Shown here one piece after another: positions 17,493 through 26,994 of a stretch of 64,000 bases of DNA; the stretch's first letter is position 1; each line of letters begins with the position of its first letter. The DNA is taken from positions 1 to 64,000 of the forward strand of contig CAJXLK010000010.1 in assembly GCA_913055635.1 (NCBI GenBank). Reading direction: 5' to 3'. The DNA is from an uncultured Bacteroidota bacterium. Its GTDB lineage: Bacteria; Bacteroidota; Bacteroidia; Bacteroidales; UBA12077. The notes beneath the pieces were generated by a model. The model saw only the letters and a list, made by a program, of their open reading frames with translations, ran no database searches and was not told the DNA's origin. Position numbers and translations under genes: made by a program.

Positions 17493-19367
17493 ATGAATCC
17501 GACATATGATGTAATAGTAGTGGGTGCCGGACATGCCGGAAGCGAGGCAGCTGCAGCCGCAGCCAACCTCGGATCACGGGTTTTGCTGATCACCATGGAC
17601 ATGACGAAGATTGCCCAGATGTCATGCAATCCTGCCATGGGTGGCATTGCCAAGGGACAGATCATACGTGAGTTGGATGCTCTGGGTGGATACAGTGGTG
17701 TTGTAACGGATCAGAGCATGATCCAGTTCAGGATGCTGAACCGGAGCAAGGGCCCAGCTATGTGGAGTCCCCGGGCACAATGCGACCGGATGAAGTTTTC
17801 GCGGAAATGGCGCGAACAACTGGAGCGCATCCCCAACCTGGATTTCTGGCAGGACAAGGTAGAACGGCTGTTGATCAAAAATGATACCGTTTATGGAGTG
17901 GTCACCGACCTGGGCATATCCTTCCACGGGAAAACCGTTATTGTAACGGCCGGTACCTTTTTGAACGGCCTGATGCATATTGGTTCGACCCAAATCGAAG
18001 GGGGTCGGGCAGGTGAAGCTGCTGCCAAAGGCCTTTCCGGTCAGCTTTTGGCCCATGGATTTGAAACCGGGCGCATGAAAACCGGAACCCCTGCCCGGAT
18101 CGACGGGCGGACCATCGACTACAGTCAACTGCGTGAGCAACCGGGCGATGACAAACCCGGGCAGTTTTCCTTTATGCCCCTTGAGGGGGTACTCGAACAC
18201 GAACGCAGCTGCTACATCACCTTTACCGACCGCAATGTGCATGGCATTTTAGAGAAGGGGTTTGATCAGTCGCCGATGTTCAATGGCACCATCGACAGCA
18301 TCGGACCGCGCTACTGTCCGAGCATTGAAGATAAGATTGTCACCTTTTCGGAAAGAAATTCCCACCAGTTGTTCCTTGAGCCGGAAGGGGAGCATACGGT
18401 TGAATGTTATCTTAATGGCTTTTCTTCATCCTTGCCCTGGGAAGTTCAGTATGAAGGCATACGCAACTTGCCGGGATTTGAAAACGCCAAAATTTTCCGG
18501 CCCGGTTATGCCATTGAGTACGATTATTTTTCGCCGACTCAGCTGCAGTATACCATGGAAACCAAGAAGATCAGCAACCTCTTTTTGGCCGGTCAGGTCA
18601 ATGGCACCACCGGGTATGAAGAAGCCGGCGCCCAGGGCATCATTGCAGGCATCAATGCCCATCAGAAGGTGAACGATCTGCAGGAGTTCATCTTAAATCG
18701 CGATCAGGCCTACATTGGTGTATTGATTGATGATCTGATCACCAAAGGGGTGGATGAGCCTTACCGCATGTTCACCTCGCGGGCCGAATACCGCCTGATG
18801 CTGCGACAGGACAATGCCGATGTTCGCCTTACTGAATTAAGTTATAACCTGGGCCTGGCCAGCCAATACCGTTATGATTTGCTCACCGGGAAGGTACAGC
18901 ACCGTGACCATGTCCTTTCGTTCATCCGCCAACACAGCACTTCACCTGAAGAGATCAATCCCTTGCTAAAAAATCTGGATACCTCTGAAATCAAACAAAA
19001 ACGCAAACTGGTTGACATTCTGCTGAGGCCTCAGGTCAACATTTATCAACTCATTGAACATGTTCCCGGGTTGCACAGCATATATGAACGCCTGCCCGGA
19101 AGGAGGGATGAGATCATGGAAGCCGCCGAGATCCTGATCAAATACAGCGGGTATATTGACCGGGAAAAAGAAATCGCCGGTAAACTGAACCGTTTGGAAC
19201 ATCTGCGCATCGGCCCCGACTTCAATTACGACAAGCTGCAATCGTTATCCTTTGAAGCCCGGCAGAAACTCAACCGGGTCAAACCCCGTACAATTGGACA
19301 GGCTTCACGCATCAGCGGGGTTTCCCCTTCTGACATCAGTGTGTTGTTGATTCATTTTGGACGATAA
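17493..19367 (+). CDS. mnmG: tRNA uridine-5-carboxymethylaminomethyl(34) synthesis enzyme MnmG
   Basis: A 624-residue FAD protein, standard length. The N-terminal dinucleotide fold VGAGHAGSEAAAAAANLG, SCNPAMGGIAKG, and the later GQVNGTTGYEEAGAQG block are family hallmarks. With MnmE it installs the cmnm5 group on U34 of certain tRNAs. ATG 17493 follows AAAGGAGT. Just after its stop there is a parS-type palindrome. Confidence 0.98.
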   Translation: MNPTYDVIVVGAGHAGSEAAAAAANLGSRVLLITMDMTKIAQMSCNPAMGGIAKGQIIRELDALGGYSGVVTDQSMIQFRMLNRSKGPAMWSPRAQCDRMKFSRKWREQLERIPNLDFWQDKVERLLIKNDTVYGVVTDLGISFHGKTVIVTAGTFLNGLMHIGSTQIEGGRAGEAAAKGLSGQLLAHGFETGRMKTGTPARIDGRTIDYSQLREQPGDDKPGQFSFMPLEGVLEHERSCYITFTDRNVHGILEKGFDQSPMFNGTIDSIGPRYCPSIEDKIVTFSERNSHQLFLEPEGEHTVECYLNGFSSSLPWEVQYEGIRNLPGFENAKIFRPGYAIEYDYFSPTQLQYTMETKKISNLFLAGQVNGTTGYEEAGAQGIIAGINAHQKVNDLQEFILNRDQAYIGVLIDDLITKGVDEPYRMFTSRAEYRLMLRQDNADVRLTELSYNLGLASQYRYDLLTGKVQHRDHVLSFIRQHSTSPEEINPLLKNLDTSEIKQKRKLVDILLRPQVNIYQLIEHVPGLHSIYERLPGRRDEIMEAAEILIKYSGYIDREKEIAGKLNRLEHLRIGPDFNYDKLQSLSFEARQKLNRVKPRTIGQASRISGVSPSDISVLLIHFGR

Positions 19368-19368
19368 A

Positions 19369-19384
19369 CGTTCCACGTGGAACA
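19369..19384. promoter_or_regulatory. parS: parS-type ParB-binding palindrome
   Basis: CGTTCCACGTGGAACA contains the perfect 14-bp palindrome GTTCCACGTGGAAC around the CACGTG core. It differs from the Bacillus parS (TGTTTCACGTGAAACA) only by a symmetric change. It lies in the 31 bases between mnmG and the adenine deaminase start. Confidence 0.8.
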
Positions 19385-19398
19385 TAAATTTTTGTGAT

Positions 19399-21030
19399 AT
19401 GACAACCAGTACAGTAGAAGGTTATTTGGTCGATATCCTGGGCCATCAAAATATTCCGGCCCGGGTACACATTCAGGGCAACAAAATCAGTAAAATTGAG
19501 CGGCTTCAGCAACCCTCCGATTCTTTTTATATCTTGCCTGGATTGGTCGATAGCCATGTGCACATTGAAAGCAGCATGCTATCGCCTGAACAGTTTGCCC
19601 GCCTGGCCGTCATCCATGGCACGGTGGGTACTGTTTCCGATCCCCATGAGATTGCCAATGTCCTGGGAAGAAAAGGCATTGAATTCATGGTGGAGAGTGG
19701 CAACCGGGTGCCCATGAAGTTTAACTTCGGTGTGCCCTCTTGTGTCCCGTCCACCCCTTTTGAGACCTCCGGGGCCGTTTTAGACAGTGGCGTTGTGGAA
19801 GAGATGCTCCAGGACAGCCGTTTCAAATATCTGTCTGAGATGATGAATTTTCCCGGGGTCTTGCAGGAAGATGAAGAGGTGATGCTTAAAATCGGGGCCG
19901 CCCAGCAAAACCATAAGCCCATAGATGGACATGCCCCGGGGTTGCGGGGCAACGACCTGAAGAAATATGTCGGGGCCGGCATTTCCACCGAACATGAATG
20001 CAGCACTTATGAGGAAGCCCTGGAAAAGATCCGGGCAGGAATGACCATACAAATCCGCGAGGGGAGTGCCGCCCGTAATTTTGATGCCCTTTATCCATTG
20101 ATTGATCAGTATCCCAACCAGGTGATGCTTTGCTCTGACGACCGCCATCCGGATGATTTGATGGCCGGCCATATCAATGCCCTCCTTAAAAAAGGACTTA
20201 AATACGGGTTGAACTTTTACCACCTGCTGAAGGCCGCTACCATCAATCCCGTGCGCCATTACGGACTGGACATTGGATTGTTGCAGGAAGGCGATCCGGC
20301 TGATTTTATTTTGATCGATCATCCCGACACCTTCAACCTGGAAAGCGTTTTTATCAACGGCGATCTGGTTTTCGACGGGAGGGATGTTTTGTTTGAGCCC
20401 GAAAGCGGTGAAGCGCCCAATGTCATGAATGCCCGCAAAACGACCGCTGCTGATTTTAAGGTGCCGGCCCAGTCCTCAAAGGTGCGTGTCATCCATGCCC
20501 AGGACCATGAGCTCTATACCACCTCTTCTGTGGAGTCCCTGCCGGAAAAAGAAGGTTACCTGACGGGTGATCCCGGGCGCGATATATTGAAGGTGGCTGT
20601 AATCAATCGCTATCACCGTCAATCTCCGGCTGTGGGATTCATCAAAAATTTTGGGTTTAAGCATGGGGCCCTCGGTACAAGCATTGCCCATGACAGCCAC
20701 AATCTGATGGTGGTTGGAACCGATGACGAAACCATCTCCCAGCTCATCAATCAACTTATTGATCAGAACGGCGGCCTTGTCGCCACTGACGGCAATACCT
20801 GGCAGAGACTGCCGCTTGAAATTGCCGGGTTGATGACCCATCAGACCGGTCAACAAGTGATCGACCGGTACAAAAAGCTGTCTGATTTGACCCGCAAGAT
20901 GGGCTGCAGCCTTGCTTCACCCTTTATGACCCTCTCTTTTATGGCCCTGCCGGTGATACCGGAAATGAAGATTACCGATAAGGGGCTTTTTGATGTGGGG
21001 CGGTTTAAACCGATCAGCCTTTATGCATAA
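19399..21030 (+). CDS. ade: Adenine deaminase
   Basis: A 543-residue amidohydrolase converting adenine to hypoxanthine and ammonia in purine salvage. The metal-binding strand PGLVDSHVHIESSML and the later CSDDRHPDDL, HGALGTSIAHDSHN blocks are those of the Ade family. ATG 19399 is preferred over an in-frame TTG at 19357, because the latter would run back through the parS site and into mnmG. No purine transporter is adjacent. Confidence 0.95.
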   Translation: MTTSTVEGYLVDILGHQNIPARVHIQGNKISKIERLQQPSDSFYILPGLVDSHVHIESSMLSPEQFARLAVIHGTVGTVSDPHEIANVLGRKGIEFMVESGNRVPMKFNFGVPSCVPSTPFETSGAVLDSGVVEEMLQDSRFKYLSEMMNFPGVLQEDEEVMLKIGAAQQNHKPIDGHAPGLRGNDLKKYVGAGISTEHECSTYEEALEKIRAGMTIQIREGSAARNFDALYPLIDQYPNQVMLCSDDRHPDDLMAGHINALLKKGLKYGLNFYHLLKAATINPVRHYGLDIGLLQEGDPADFILIDHPDTFNLESVFINGDLVFDGRDVLFEPESGEAPNVMNARKTTAADFKVPAQSSKVRVIHAQDHELYTTSSVESLPEKEGYLTGDPGRDILKVAVINRYHRQSPAVGFIKNFGFKHGALGTSIAHDSHNLMVVGTDDETISQLINQLIDQNGGLVATDGNTWQRLPLEIAGLMTHQTGQQVIDRYKKLSDLTRKMGCSLASPFMTLSFMALPVIPEMKITDKGLFDVGRFKPISLYA

Positions 21031-21475
21031 GAATGAAGGCTGAGGGTTTTAACTGGCCGGCCATTATTAAATGATATTACTCTGTTGGGTGAAGCTTGGT
21101 TTGCGTGTTGTAATTAAAACTCTACCTAAAGCTCAACTGATGATCCGGCCCGTTCGTCATCATATCCGCATGCTTTATGCGCGACTCTGTTGTTTTGATT
21201 ATGCTTGCTGATTGAATTTTATTGAAAATTATACCTAAAAGCTTTTTGAATTTATTTTTAGCCTTGCAGCTTGAAGCCTGGATGGTGGAAACAAAGTAGT
21301 CTTTATTAACATCAGCTGACTTAAAAGAAACGCAAATAGCGATTCAATCAACCGGCATTTGGAATTTAACCCAGGCTTTTACATTTCTACATACGTTGGA
21401 TTGCCATGCCATAATGGTTGACTTTGATCTATCGTTGGCTGGAATAGCAAAACCTTCAATTTTTCATGAGGAATC
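21031..21475. other. Intergenic region between ade and uvrC
   Basis: 445 bases, A/T-rich in the middle. I see no gene, RNA or repeat here; the only structure is the short palindrome TGGCCGGCCA at about 21053-21062 after the ade stop. Confidence 0.5.
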
Positions 21476-23278
21476 ATGGCGCAAAAGAAACATGACATGC
21501 CGGAAAAAGTCACCACTTTACCCCATAAGCCTGGTGTTTATCAATTTTTCGACCGCCATGGGGAAGTCATATATGTGGGCAAGGCCAAGAACCTAAAGAA
21601 GCGGGTGGCCAGCTATTTCAATAAGGGCCGTTATGAAAGTCATCGTTTGGCGATATTGGTTTCCCGCATCGAGGACATCCAGTTCATTGTGGTGGAATCG
21701 GAATCGGATGCCCTGTTGCTGGAAAACAACCTGATCAAAAAATACCAGCCGCGGTATAATGTTCAGCTGAAGGATGATAAGACTTTTCCCTGGATCTGTA
21801 TCAAGAATGAGCCTTTTCCCCGTGTTTTTTCCACCCGGAATGTGGTAAAAGACGGGTCGCTGTACTTTGGTCCATATACTTCGGCCAACATGGTTCGGGT
21901 GCTGCTGGAACTGATCCGTCGGTTGTATCCCCTGCGGACCTGCACTTACCAGTTGACCCCGGAGAACATTCAAAAGGGGAAGTTTAAGGAATGTCTGGAG
22001 TATCACCTGGGCAACTGCAAGGCGCCCTGCATTGGTCTGCAGTCGGAAGCCGACTACAATGCTTCCATCGAAAACATCAAACGCATTTTGAAAGGCGATA
22101 TCCAGGAGGTGATTGATTATATGGGGGAGCTGATGAATGATTATGCCGCCAGTCATCAGTTTGAGGAAGCGCAGTCGGTAAAGGAAAAGATCAGGATGCT
22201 GGAGAAATACAAGAGCCGGTCGACGGTGGTGAACACGCGGATTCACAACGTGGATGTTTTTTCGCTCCTGGAGAAGGGCCGGCAGGTGTATGTGAATTAT
22301 CTGAAAGTGGTTTCCGGGCGCATCGTGCAATCGCATACCATTGAGCTTAAGCGGAAGCTGGAAGAGACCCCGGCCGATTTGCTGGTGGTGGCCATCACCG
22401 ATATCCGCCAGCGGTTGGAGAGCGAAAGCCGTGAAATTGTAGTGCCCTTTGAGATCGATTATCCCATGCAGGGGCTGAAAATGACCGTTCCCCAGAAAGG
22501 CGACAAGAAGAAGCTGCTGGAGCTTTCTGAGCGAAACCTCAAATATTACCATTTTGAGAAGGAGAAGCGCAATGAAAAGATCCGGGCCAAATTTTCACAG
22601 AACAAGGAGCTGGAGCAGTTGCAGCATGATTTAAGGATGGAGCAGCAGCCCCGTCACATTGAATGCTTTGACAATTCCAATATCCAGGGGCAGTACCCGG
22701 TAGCTGCCTGTGTGGTTTTCCGCAACGGCAAACCTTCGCGCAAGGAATACCGCCATTTTAATATCCGCAGTGTGACCGGTCCGGATGATTATGCTTCCAT
22801 GAAGGAGGTGGTTTATCGGCGTTACCGACGGTTGATCAACAACGGGGATGAGCTGCCCCAGCTGGTGGTGATCGATGGGGGCAAGGGCCAGCTTTCGGCG
22901 GCCCGGGAATCCCTTCAGGAACTGGGCATACAGGACCAGGTGGTGATCATTGGCATCGCCAAGCGGCTGGAAGAGATCTTTTTTCCGGGCGATTCGCTGC
23001 CCCTGTACCTGGACAAGAAATCCTCCAGCCTTAAGACCATCCAGCACCTCAGGGATGAAGCCCACCGCTTCGGCATACAGTTCCACCGCCAAAAACGCAG
23101 CCAGCATTTCACCAGCACTGAGTTGGAGAAGATCCAGGGCATTGGCCCTAAAACGGCCCGCAAACTGCTGGAAAAATACGGATCGGTCGCTGAAGTGCGC
23201 AAACTCGATGCCCGGACTCTGGAAGAGGAGGTGGGAGCCTCCAGGGCCCGCGCCATTGTGGAACATTTTAAAGAATAA
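21476..23278 (+). CDS. uvrC: UvrABC system protein C (excinuclease)
   Basis: A 600-residue nucleotide-excision-repair nuclease. It has an N-terminal GIY-YIG domain (PGVYQFFDRHGEVIYVGKAK), a UVR coiled coil near residue 205-240, the UvrC RNase H-like endonuclease core (IECFDNSNIQGQYPVA), and terminal helix-hairpin-helix motifs (IQGIGPKTARKLLEKYGSV). It makes the 3' and 5' incisions around lesions found by UvrAB. Start ATG at 21476 follows GAGGAATC. Confidence 0.98.
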   Translation: MAQKKHDMPEKVTTLPHKPGVYQFFDRHGEVIYVGKAKNLKKRVASYFNKGRYESHRLAILVSRIEDIQFIVVESESDALLLENNLIKKYQPRYNVQLKDDKTFPWICIKNEPFPRVFSTRNVVKDGSLYFGPYTSANMVRVLLELIRRLYPLRTCTYQLTPENIQKGKFKECLEYHLGNCKAPCIGLQSEADYNASIENIKRILKGDIQEVIDYMGELMNDYAASHQFEEAQSVKEKIRMLEKYKSRSTVVNTRIHNVDVFSLLEKGRQVYVNYLKVVSGRIVQSHTIELKRKLEETPADLLVVAITDIRQRLESESREIVVPFEIDYPMQGLKMTVPQKGDKKKLLELSERNLKYYHFEKEKRNEKIRAKFSQNKELEQLQHDLRMEQQPRHIECFDNSNIQGQYPVAACVVFRNGKPSRKEYRHFNIRSVTGPDDYASMKEVVYRRYRRLINNGDELPQLVVIDGGKGQLSAARESLQELGIQDQVVIIGIAKRLEEIFFPGDSLPLYLDKKSSSLKTIQHLRDEAHRFGIQFHRQKRSQHFTSTELEKIQGIGPKTARKLLEKYGSVAEVRKLDARTLEEEVGASRARAIVEHFKE

Positions 23279-23760
23279 CCCTCGGGCCTTTTCCGGGGCT
23301 TTATTGCGAACCATTCCCAAGACAATTTTGTGAATCATTCCGTGCCCAACCTGTCGATTTTTCCAGGGAATCATGTTGCGGCCATTTCCATGGAATAACC
23401 TGCTTTCCGGGGAACTGGTCCGTGGCATCGGCTGCGGATTTTTTTTGCAGCTTCAACAGCCATGGGCCAGAATGGCCTTGGCTTCATCAACCATTACGCC
23501 TTTGCCGGGAAAGACATTGCATTTTACTCGGTTTGGCATACCGGGCCTTGTAAAGCATTCAGCTTTTTTGGGCGATGGCATGCCTTTTTTAGGTTGTCGG
23601 CCCATCACGGGTTGGGGGCATATGAATGCAGTCCTTTTCAGTCTCCGGCAATACAACAGGTGCGGACCGGCTGCTGAAAGATGGTGAAAGGTAAAGCAGG
23701 GGGTGTGGGAAATTTTGTCTTTGTATGGCAAATGACCATGCAGGGGGCGAAAGGTGCTCC

Positions 23761-23776
23761 TGTTCCACGTGGAACA
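23761..23776. promoter_or_regulatory. parS: parS-type palindrome, perfect 16-mer
   Basis: TGTTCCACGTGGAACA is a fully symmetric 16-bp site, expected to load ParB and, through it, condensin. Confidence 0.85.
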
Positions 23777-23855
23777 AAGTTTTGGAAAGGGTTGAATCAG
23801 CCCAAGGGTTGGCTGTGGCTAAAGGGGGTGGAAACCGTTTGACAGGCCATGGTAT

Positions 23856-23886
23856 AAAAAGACCCGGACGCGTAGTTCCGGGTCTT
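23856..23886 (-). terminator. Terminator of S41 protease gene
   Basis: GACCCGGA (23861-23868) and TCCGGGTC (23877-23884) form an 8-bp stem that extends with AA/TT pairs. On the minus strand it is followed by five or more T (complement of 23856-23860). It lies 40 bases past the S41 stop. Confidence 0.8.
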
Positions 23887-23905
23887 AATGGGGGTTTCAC
23901 TGATT

Positions 23906-23921
23906 TGTTCCACGTGGAACG
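23906..23921. promoter_or_regulatory. parS: parS-type palindrome
   Basis: TGTTCCACGTGGAACG has the same 14-bp core, with only the last outer base different. It is 145 bases from the previous site and 5 bases from the S41 stop codon. Confidence 0.82.
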
Positions 23922-23925
23922 GGGC

Positions 23926-25623
23926 TTATTCTTTCACATTTTTGATGTTGTCGCGGGGGTAATCCCCCTGGATGATGTCCTGGTATAAGTTGGTATCGAT
24001 GGAGATCTCCACGGCCTTTTCAAGCTGTTTGTCTTCCTCCAGGCCGGCACGGATTTGACCCTTTTGATAGTAGTAGCGGCCGGCGATTTCTTGTTCGAGG
24101 CGTTCCTTGATTGAGTTTTCATACCGCTTCAAATCCTGCTGTTTGTCGTGGGCCATCTTTTTCTCGAGTTCATTCAGCGTGGATTCGGCCTGGGCATAGT
24201 AATCCTCTTCCTTGGCCACTTCGATGAGTTTTTCCAGCTTTTCCTCGCTTTCGGTGGTGTAATCCCACTGTTTGCCCTGGAGGAATTCAGAGAACTGGTT
24301 GAAGGTTTCATCGCTGACCTCATATTCATCCACCGGGGGGATGGTGTCGTTGTTGAGGGCATATTGGGTTGCGAAATCAAAGACCAGGTTTTTGGTGATC
24401 AGGCTTATTTCCATTTTGCTCAAATCGCGTTGTTCGACTTCCACGTCGGGACGGATGCCACCGCCGTCGAATACGGTTCGGCCATGGCGGGTGGTGAATT
24501 GGTGCACGAGTGAATCGGGAATTTCGCCAACGCTGCCGTCGTCGTTGCGGTTGGAGTAATCCTTGGCCTGAATGCAACGGCCACTGGGGATATAGTATTT
24601 GGCGGTGGTGACCTTCAGCTTGGAGTTGTAGCTTAACGGCCGGGTGGCTTGTACCAGGCCTTTGCCGAAGGTTCGGCGCCCTACGACGACTCCACGGTCC
24701 AAATCCTGCACGGCACCGGCCACAATCTCGGAGGCTGAAGCCGAGGCGCGGTTGACCAGCACCACCAGGCGAACGTTGGTGTCAAGGGGCTGCTTTTGGG
24801 TGGGGTAGCTTTGGTTCCATTTTTCGACCCGGCCTTTCGTCGAGACGATCTTCTGCCCTTTGGGGATGAAAACATTGGCCACATTGACCGCTTCCTGGAG
24901 CAACCCCCCGGGATTGCTGCGCAGGTCCAATACCAGGGCATTCACCTGATGGGCCCCGGTGAGCTGCTGGTAGGCTTCCCGCACCTCCTGACCGCACCCC
25001 TGGGTGAACTTGGTCAGACGAATGTAACCGGTGCCCTGCTCCGGGTTGGTCATTCCATAATAGGGCACGCTGTTGATGTGTAAGTCTTTACGAACCACCT
25101 GCTTTTCCAGAGGCTCGTCACGGCCCATGCGGTCAATGGTGATGGCAACCTCGGTGTCGGGAATGCCCTTGAGCTTGTTGCTGACCTGTTTCAGCTCCCA
25201 GCCCTTGATCGATTCACCATTGATCGCTTTGATGAGATCGCCCGTGCGCAATCCCGCCTGATCGGCCGGAAAATCCTTGTAGGGCTGACTGATTACCGCA
25301 TAATCGCCTTCCTTTCGGATCAGGGCCCCAATGCCCCCATAGTCGCCCGTAGTCATGAACTTGAAATCATCCATGTCCTTCTCCGGAATGTATTTGGTAT
25401 AGGGATCCAGACTCTCTAGCATCGACTCAATGCTGGTCTCCACCAACTTCTGTGGATTGATGTCGTCCACATAAAAAATGTTGAGTTCCCTGAACAGCGA
25501 ATAATAAATGTCAAGGCTTTTGGAGATCTTGAAATCATCCTTCTGGCTGAATCCAACCATGATCACCGCCCCCAGCAAAACGAGGCCAATGATCCATCTT
25601 TTTGATTTCGCAATGTACTTCAT
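23926..25623 (-). CDS. C-terminal processing peptidase (S41 family)
   Basis: A 565-residue membrane-anchored periplasmic protease from ATG 25623 (MKYIAKSKRWIIGLVLLGAV). Order: N-terminal membrane helix, PDZ domain (about 75-165; GGIGALIRKEG, DLIKAINGES), then the S41 core with LDLRSNPGG, catalytic Ser in RASASASEIVAGA and Lys in RTFGKGLVQ. The helical, charged tail (430-565) is common in Bacteroidetes members. CtpA-type enzymes trim or degrade envelope proteins. An in-frame upstream ATG at 25695 gives a polar leader and is not favoured. Confidence 0.93.
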   Translation of the reverse strand: MKYIAKSKRWIIGLVLLGAVIMVGFSQKDDFKISKSLDIYYSLFRELNIFYVDDINPQKLVETSIESMLESLDPYTKYIPEKDMDDFKFMTTGDYGGIGALIRKEGDYAVISQPYKDFPADQAGLRTGDLIKAINGESIKGWELKQVSNKLKGIPDTEVAITIDRMGRDEPLEKQVVRKDLHINSVPYYGMTNPEQGTGYIRLTKFTQGCGQEVREAYQQLTGAHQVNALVLDLRSNPGGLLQEAVNVANVFIPKGQKIVSTKGRVEKWNQSYPTQKQPLDTNVRLVVLVNRASASASEIVAGAVQDLDRGVVVGRRTFGKGLVQATRPLSYNSKLKVTTAKYYIPSGRCIQAKDYSNRNDDGSVGEIPDSLVHQFTTRHGRTVFDGGGIRPDVEVEQRDLSKMEISLITKNLVFDFATQYALNNDTIPPVDEYEVSDETFNQFSEFLQGKQWDYTTESEEKLEKLIEVAKEEDYYAQAESTLNELEKKMAHDKQQDLKRYENSIKERLEQEIAGRYYYQKGQIRAGLEEDKQLEKAVEISIDTNLYQDIIQGDYPRDNIKNVKE

Positions 25624-25732
25624 GTCAGGTCTTGTTTTTAGTCGTTTTAATAGAGATAACCAAGAATTGTTGGCTTTATTGTCATCGCCCGGCAAAAATA
25701 AAGGGTCTTGGCCATAATAACAACCCTGCCGG

Positions 25733-26125
25733 CTATGGTGTTTGCGAATGGATGGCTTTTTTTAACCGGCCCAGCATTTGTTCGACCGCAGCGCTCATGG
25801 CTGAAAAAGCCACCTCTTTTTTGGGGGTGTAGATCAACAAAATGGAGAGGGTCTGTGGGACTTGAGCCAGGGAAGCCTTAAAGGGGTCTTTCTGCAGGCG
25901 AAAGGCCTCCCGCATTTTGCGTTTGATGCGGTTGCGGTGTACCGCCCGTTTGAATTTTCTTTTCGGTACGCTGAAAGCAATTTGCAGGTGGAAATCGTCC
26001 CGGCCTTCCTCCGAAACCAACCAGAGCACCTTGAAAGGATACACATAAAGGCTGTGGCCTTGGGTTACCAGTTCCTGAAGCCTCTTTTGGCTGTTTAGCC
26101 GCTCCTTCTTGGGAAATCTGCTCAT
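25733..26125 (-). CDS. rnpA: Ribonuclease P protein component
   Basis: A 130-residue basic protein. The RNR signature is visible as FKRAVHRNRIKRKMREAFR, preceded by FSVPKRK. It binds the catalytic RNase P RNA and helps process tRNA 5' ends. Start ATG 26125 (MSRFPKKERLNSQK) is preferred over 26155. rpmH and dnaA, its neighbours in many bacteria, are absent; in Bacteroidetes rnpA is usually found, as here, between hemD and an S41 protease gene. Confidence 0.95.
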   Translation of the reverse strand: MSRFPKKERLNSQKRLQELVTQGHSLYVYPFKVLWLVSEEGRDDFHLQIAFSVPKRKFKRAVHRNRIKRKMREAFRLQKDPFKASLAQVPQTLSILLIYTPKKEVAFSAMSAAVEQMLGRLKKAIHSQTP

Positions 26126-26156
26126 AGGCAGGGGTCTGTTGGTGGCCCGGCCCACG

Positions 26157-26192
26157 AAAAAAAAAGGTTACCAGCCTCACCGGTAACCTTTC
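26157..26192 (-). terminator. Terminator downstream of hemD
   Basis: AAGGTTACC (26164-26172), a 9-base loop and GGTAACCTT (26182-26190) form the stem. On the minus strand nine T residues follow (complement of 26157-26165). It separates hemD from rnpA. Confidence 0.85.
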
Positions 26193-26209
26193 GCGGGAAA
26201 TGGCATCAC

Positions 26210-26950
26210 TTATTTTCCATTGTTCAGGTATTGCTCAATGGCCATCGTCATGGATGGCGCCTTGGAGGTGGGGGCTTTTAGATCAATGCGCAGGCCCGCA
26301 TCTTTGACCGCCTTGATTGTCTTGTTTCCGAAAGCCGCAATGTGGGTTGAGTTTTGGGTGAACTCCGGGAAATTCTCCAGCAACGACTTGATGCCCGAAG
26401 GACTATAGAATACAAGCATGTCGTAGTTGACATCCGAAAGATCCGAAAGATCACTGCATACGGTTCGATAAAATACAGCCTTGGTGTACTTGATCTTGTT
26501 GCGGTCCAGCTTACGCGGTATTTCTTCCTTGTGGCTGTCGGAAAGAGGTACCAGGAATTTTTCCTTCTTGTGCTTCTTGATGATTTCCAATAAATCATTG
26601 AAATTGCCGTTGCCGTAAAATATCTTGCGCTTGCGGTATACAATGTATTTTTGCAGGTAGAAGGCCGTGGCCTCGCTGGTGCAGAAATACTTCATCGAAT
26701 CCGGCACGTTGACCCGCAGCTCCTCACAGATGCGAAAGAAATGATCAATGGCCTTCCTGCTCTTAAAGATGATCGCGGTGTGGTCGAGGATGTTGATCCT
26801 CGATTTCCGGAATTCTTTGCTGGGAATCCCTTCCACATGAATGAATGGGCGAAAGTCCACTTGCAAATCATACTTCTCTGCCAGATCGAAAAAAGGGGAT
26901 TTGCCGTTTTCGGGCTTTGGCTGGGAGACTAGAACCTTTTTGATTTTCAT
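26210..26950 (-). CDS. hemD: Uroporphyrinogen-III synthase
   Basis: A 246-residue cytoplasmic enzyme that closes hydroxymethylbilane to uroporphyrinogen III in haem/corrinoid synthesis. The family is poorly conserved, but the two-domain pattern is clear: KVLVSQPKP near the start, ILDHTAIIFKSRKAIDHFF, and the second-domain block MLVFYSPSGIKSLLENFP with IAAFGNKTIKAVKDAG. ATG 26950 is chosen over 26962. No other hem genes are adjacent. Confidence 0.85.
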   Translation of the reverse strand: MKIKKVLVSQPKPENGKSPFFDLAEKYDLQVDFRPFIHVEGIPSKEFRKSRINILDHTAIIFKSRKAIDHFFRICEELRVNVPDSMKYFCTSEATAFYLQKYIVYRKRKIFYGNGNFNDLLEIIKKHKKEKFLVPLSDSHKEEIPRKLDRNKIKYTKAVFYRTVCSDLSDLSDVNYDMLVFYSPSGIKSLLENFPEFTQNSTHIAAFGNKTIKAVKDAGLRIDLKAPTSKAPSMTMAIEQYLNNGK

Positions 26951-26994
26951 CTTATATGACACAATTTAGGATTTACCGGATAGGTTGGTGGTCG

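Larger units (their letters stand above)
23279..23925. other. 647-base intergenic region carrying two parS sites
   Basis: The longest gap in the window, between convergent uvrC and the S41 protease gene. It holds two parS-type sites and a terminator (listed separately). Short frames in both strands (for example 23453-23731 on the minus strand) have no recognisable composition or family and are not called. Near 23290-23400 there are loose repeats of GAAcCATTCC/GAATCATTCC. Confidence 0.6.

Noticed and set aside
23453-23731. 92-codon minus-strand frame in the parS region
   Set aside because: Composition is unlike neighbouring genes, no family recognised, no start signal; overlapping frames on the other strand are equally long.
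17493-26155. Replication origin near mnmG and rnpA
   Set aside because: No dnaA, no cluster of DnaA boxes and no unwinding-type A/T block were found; only the parS sites suggest origin proximity.
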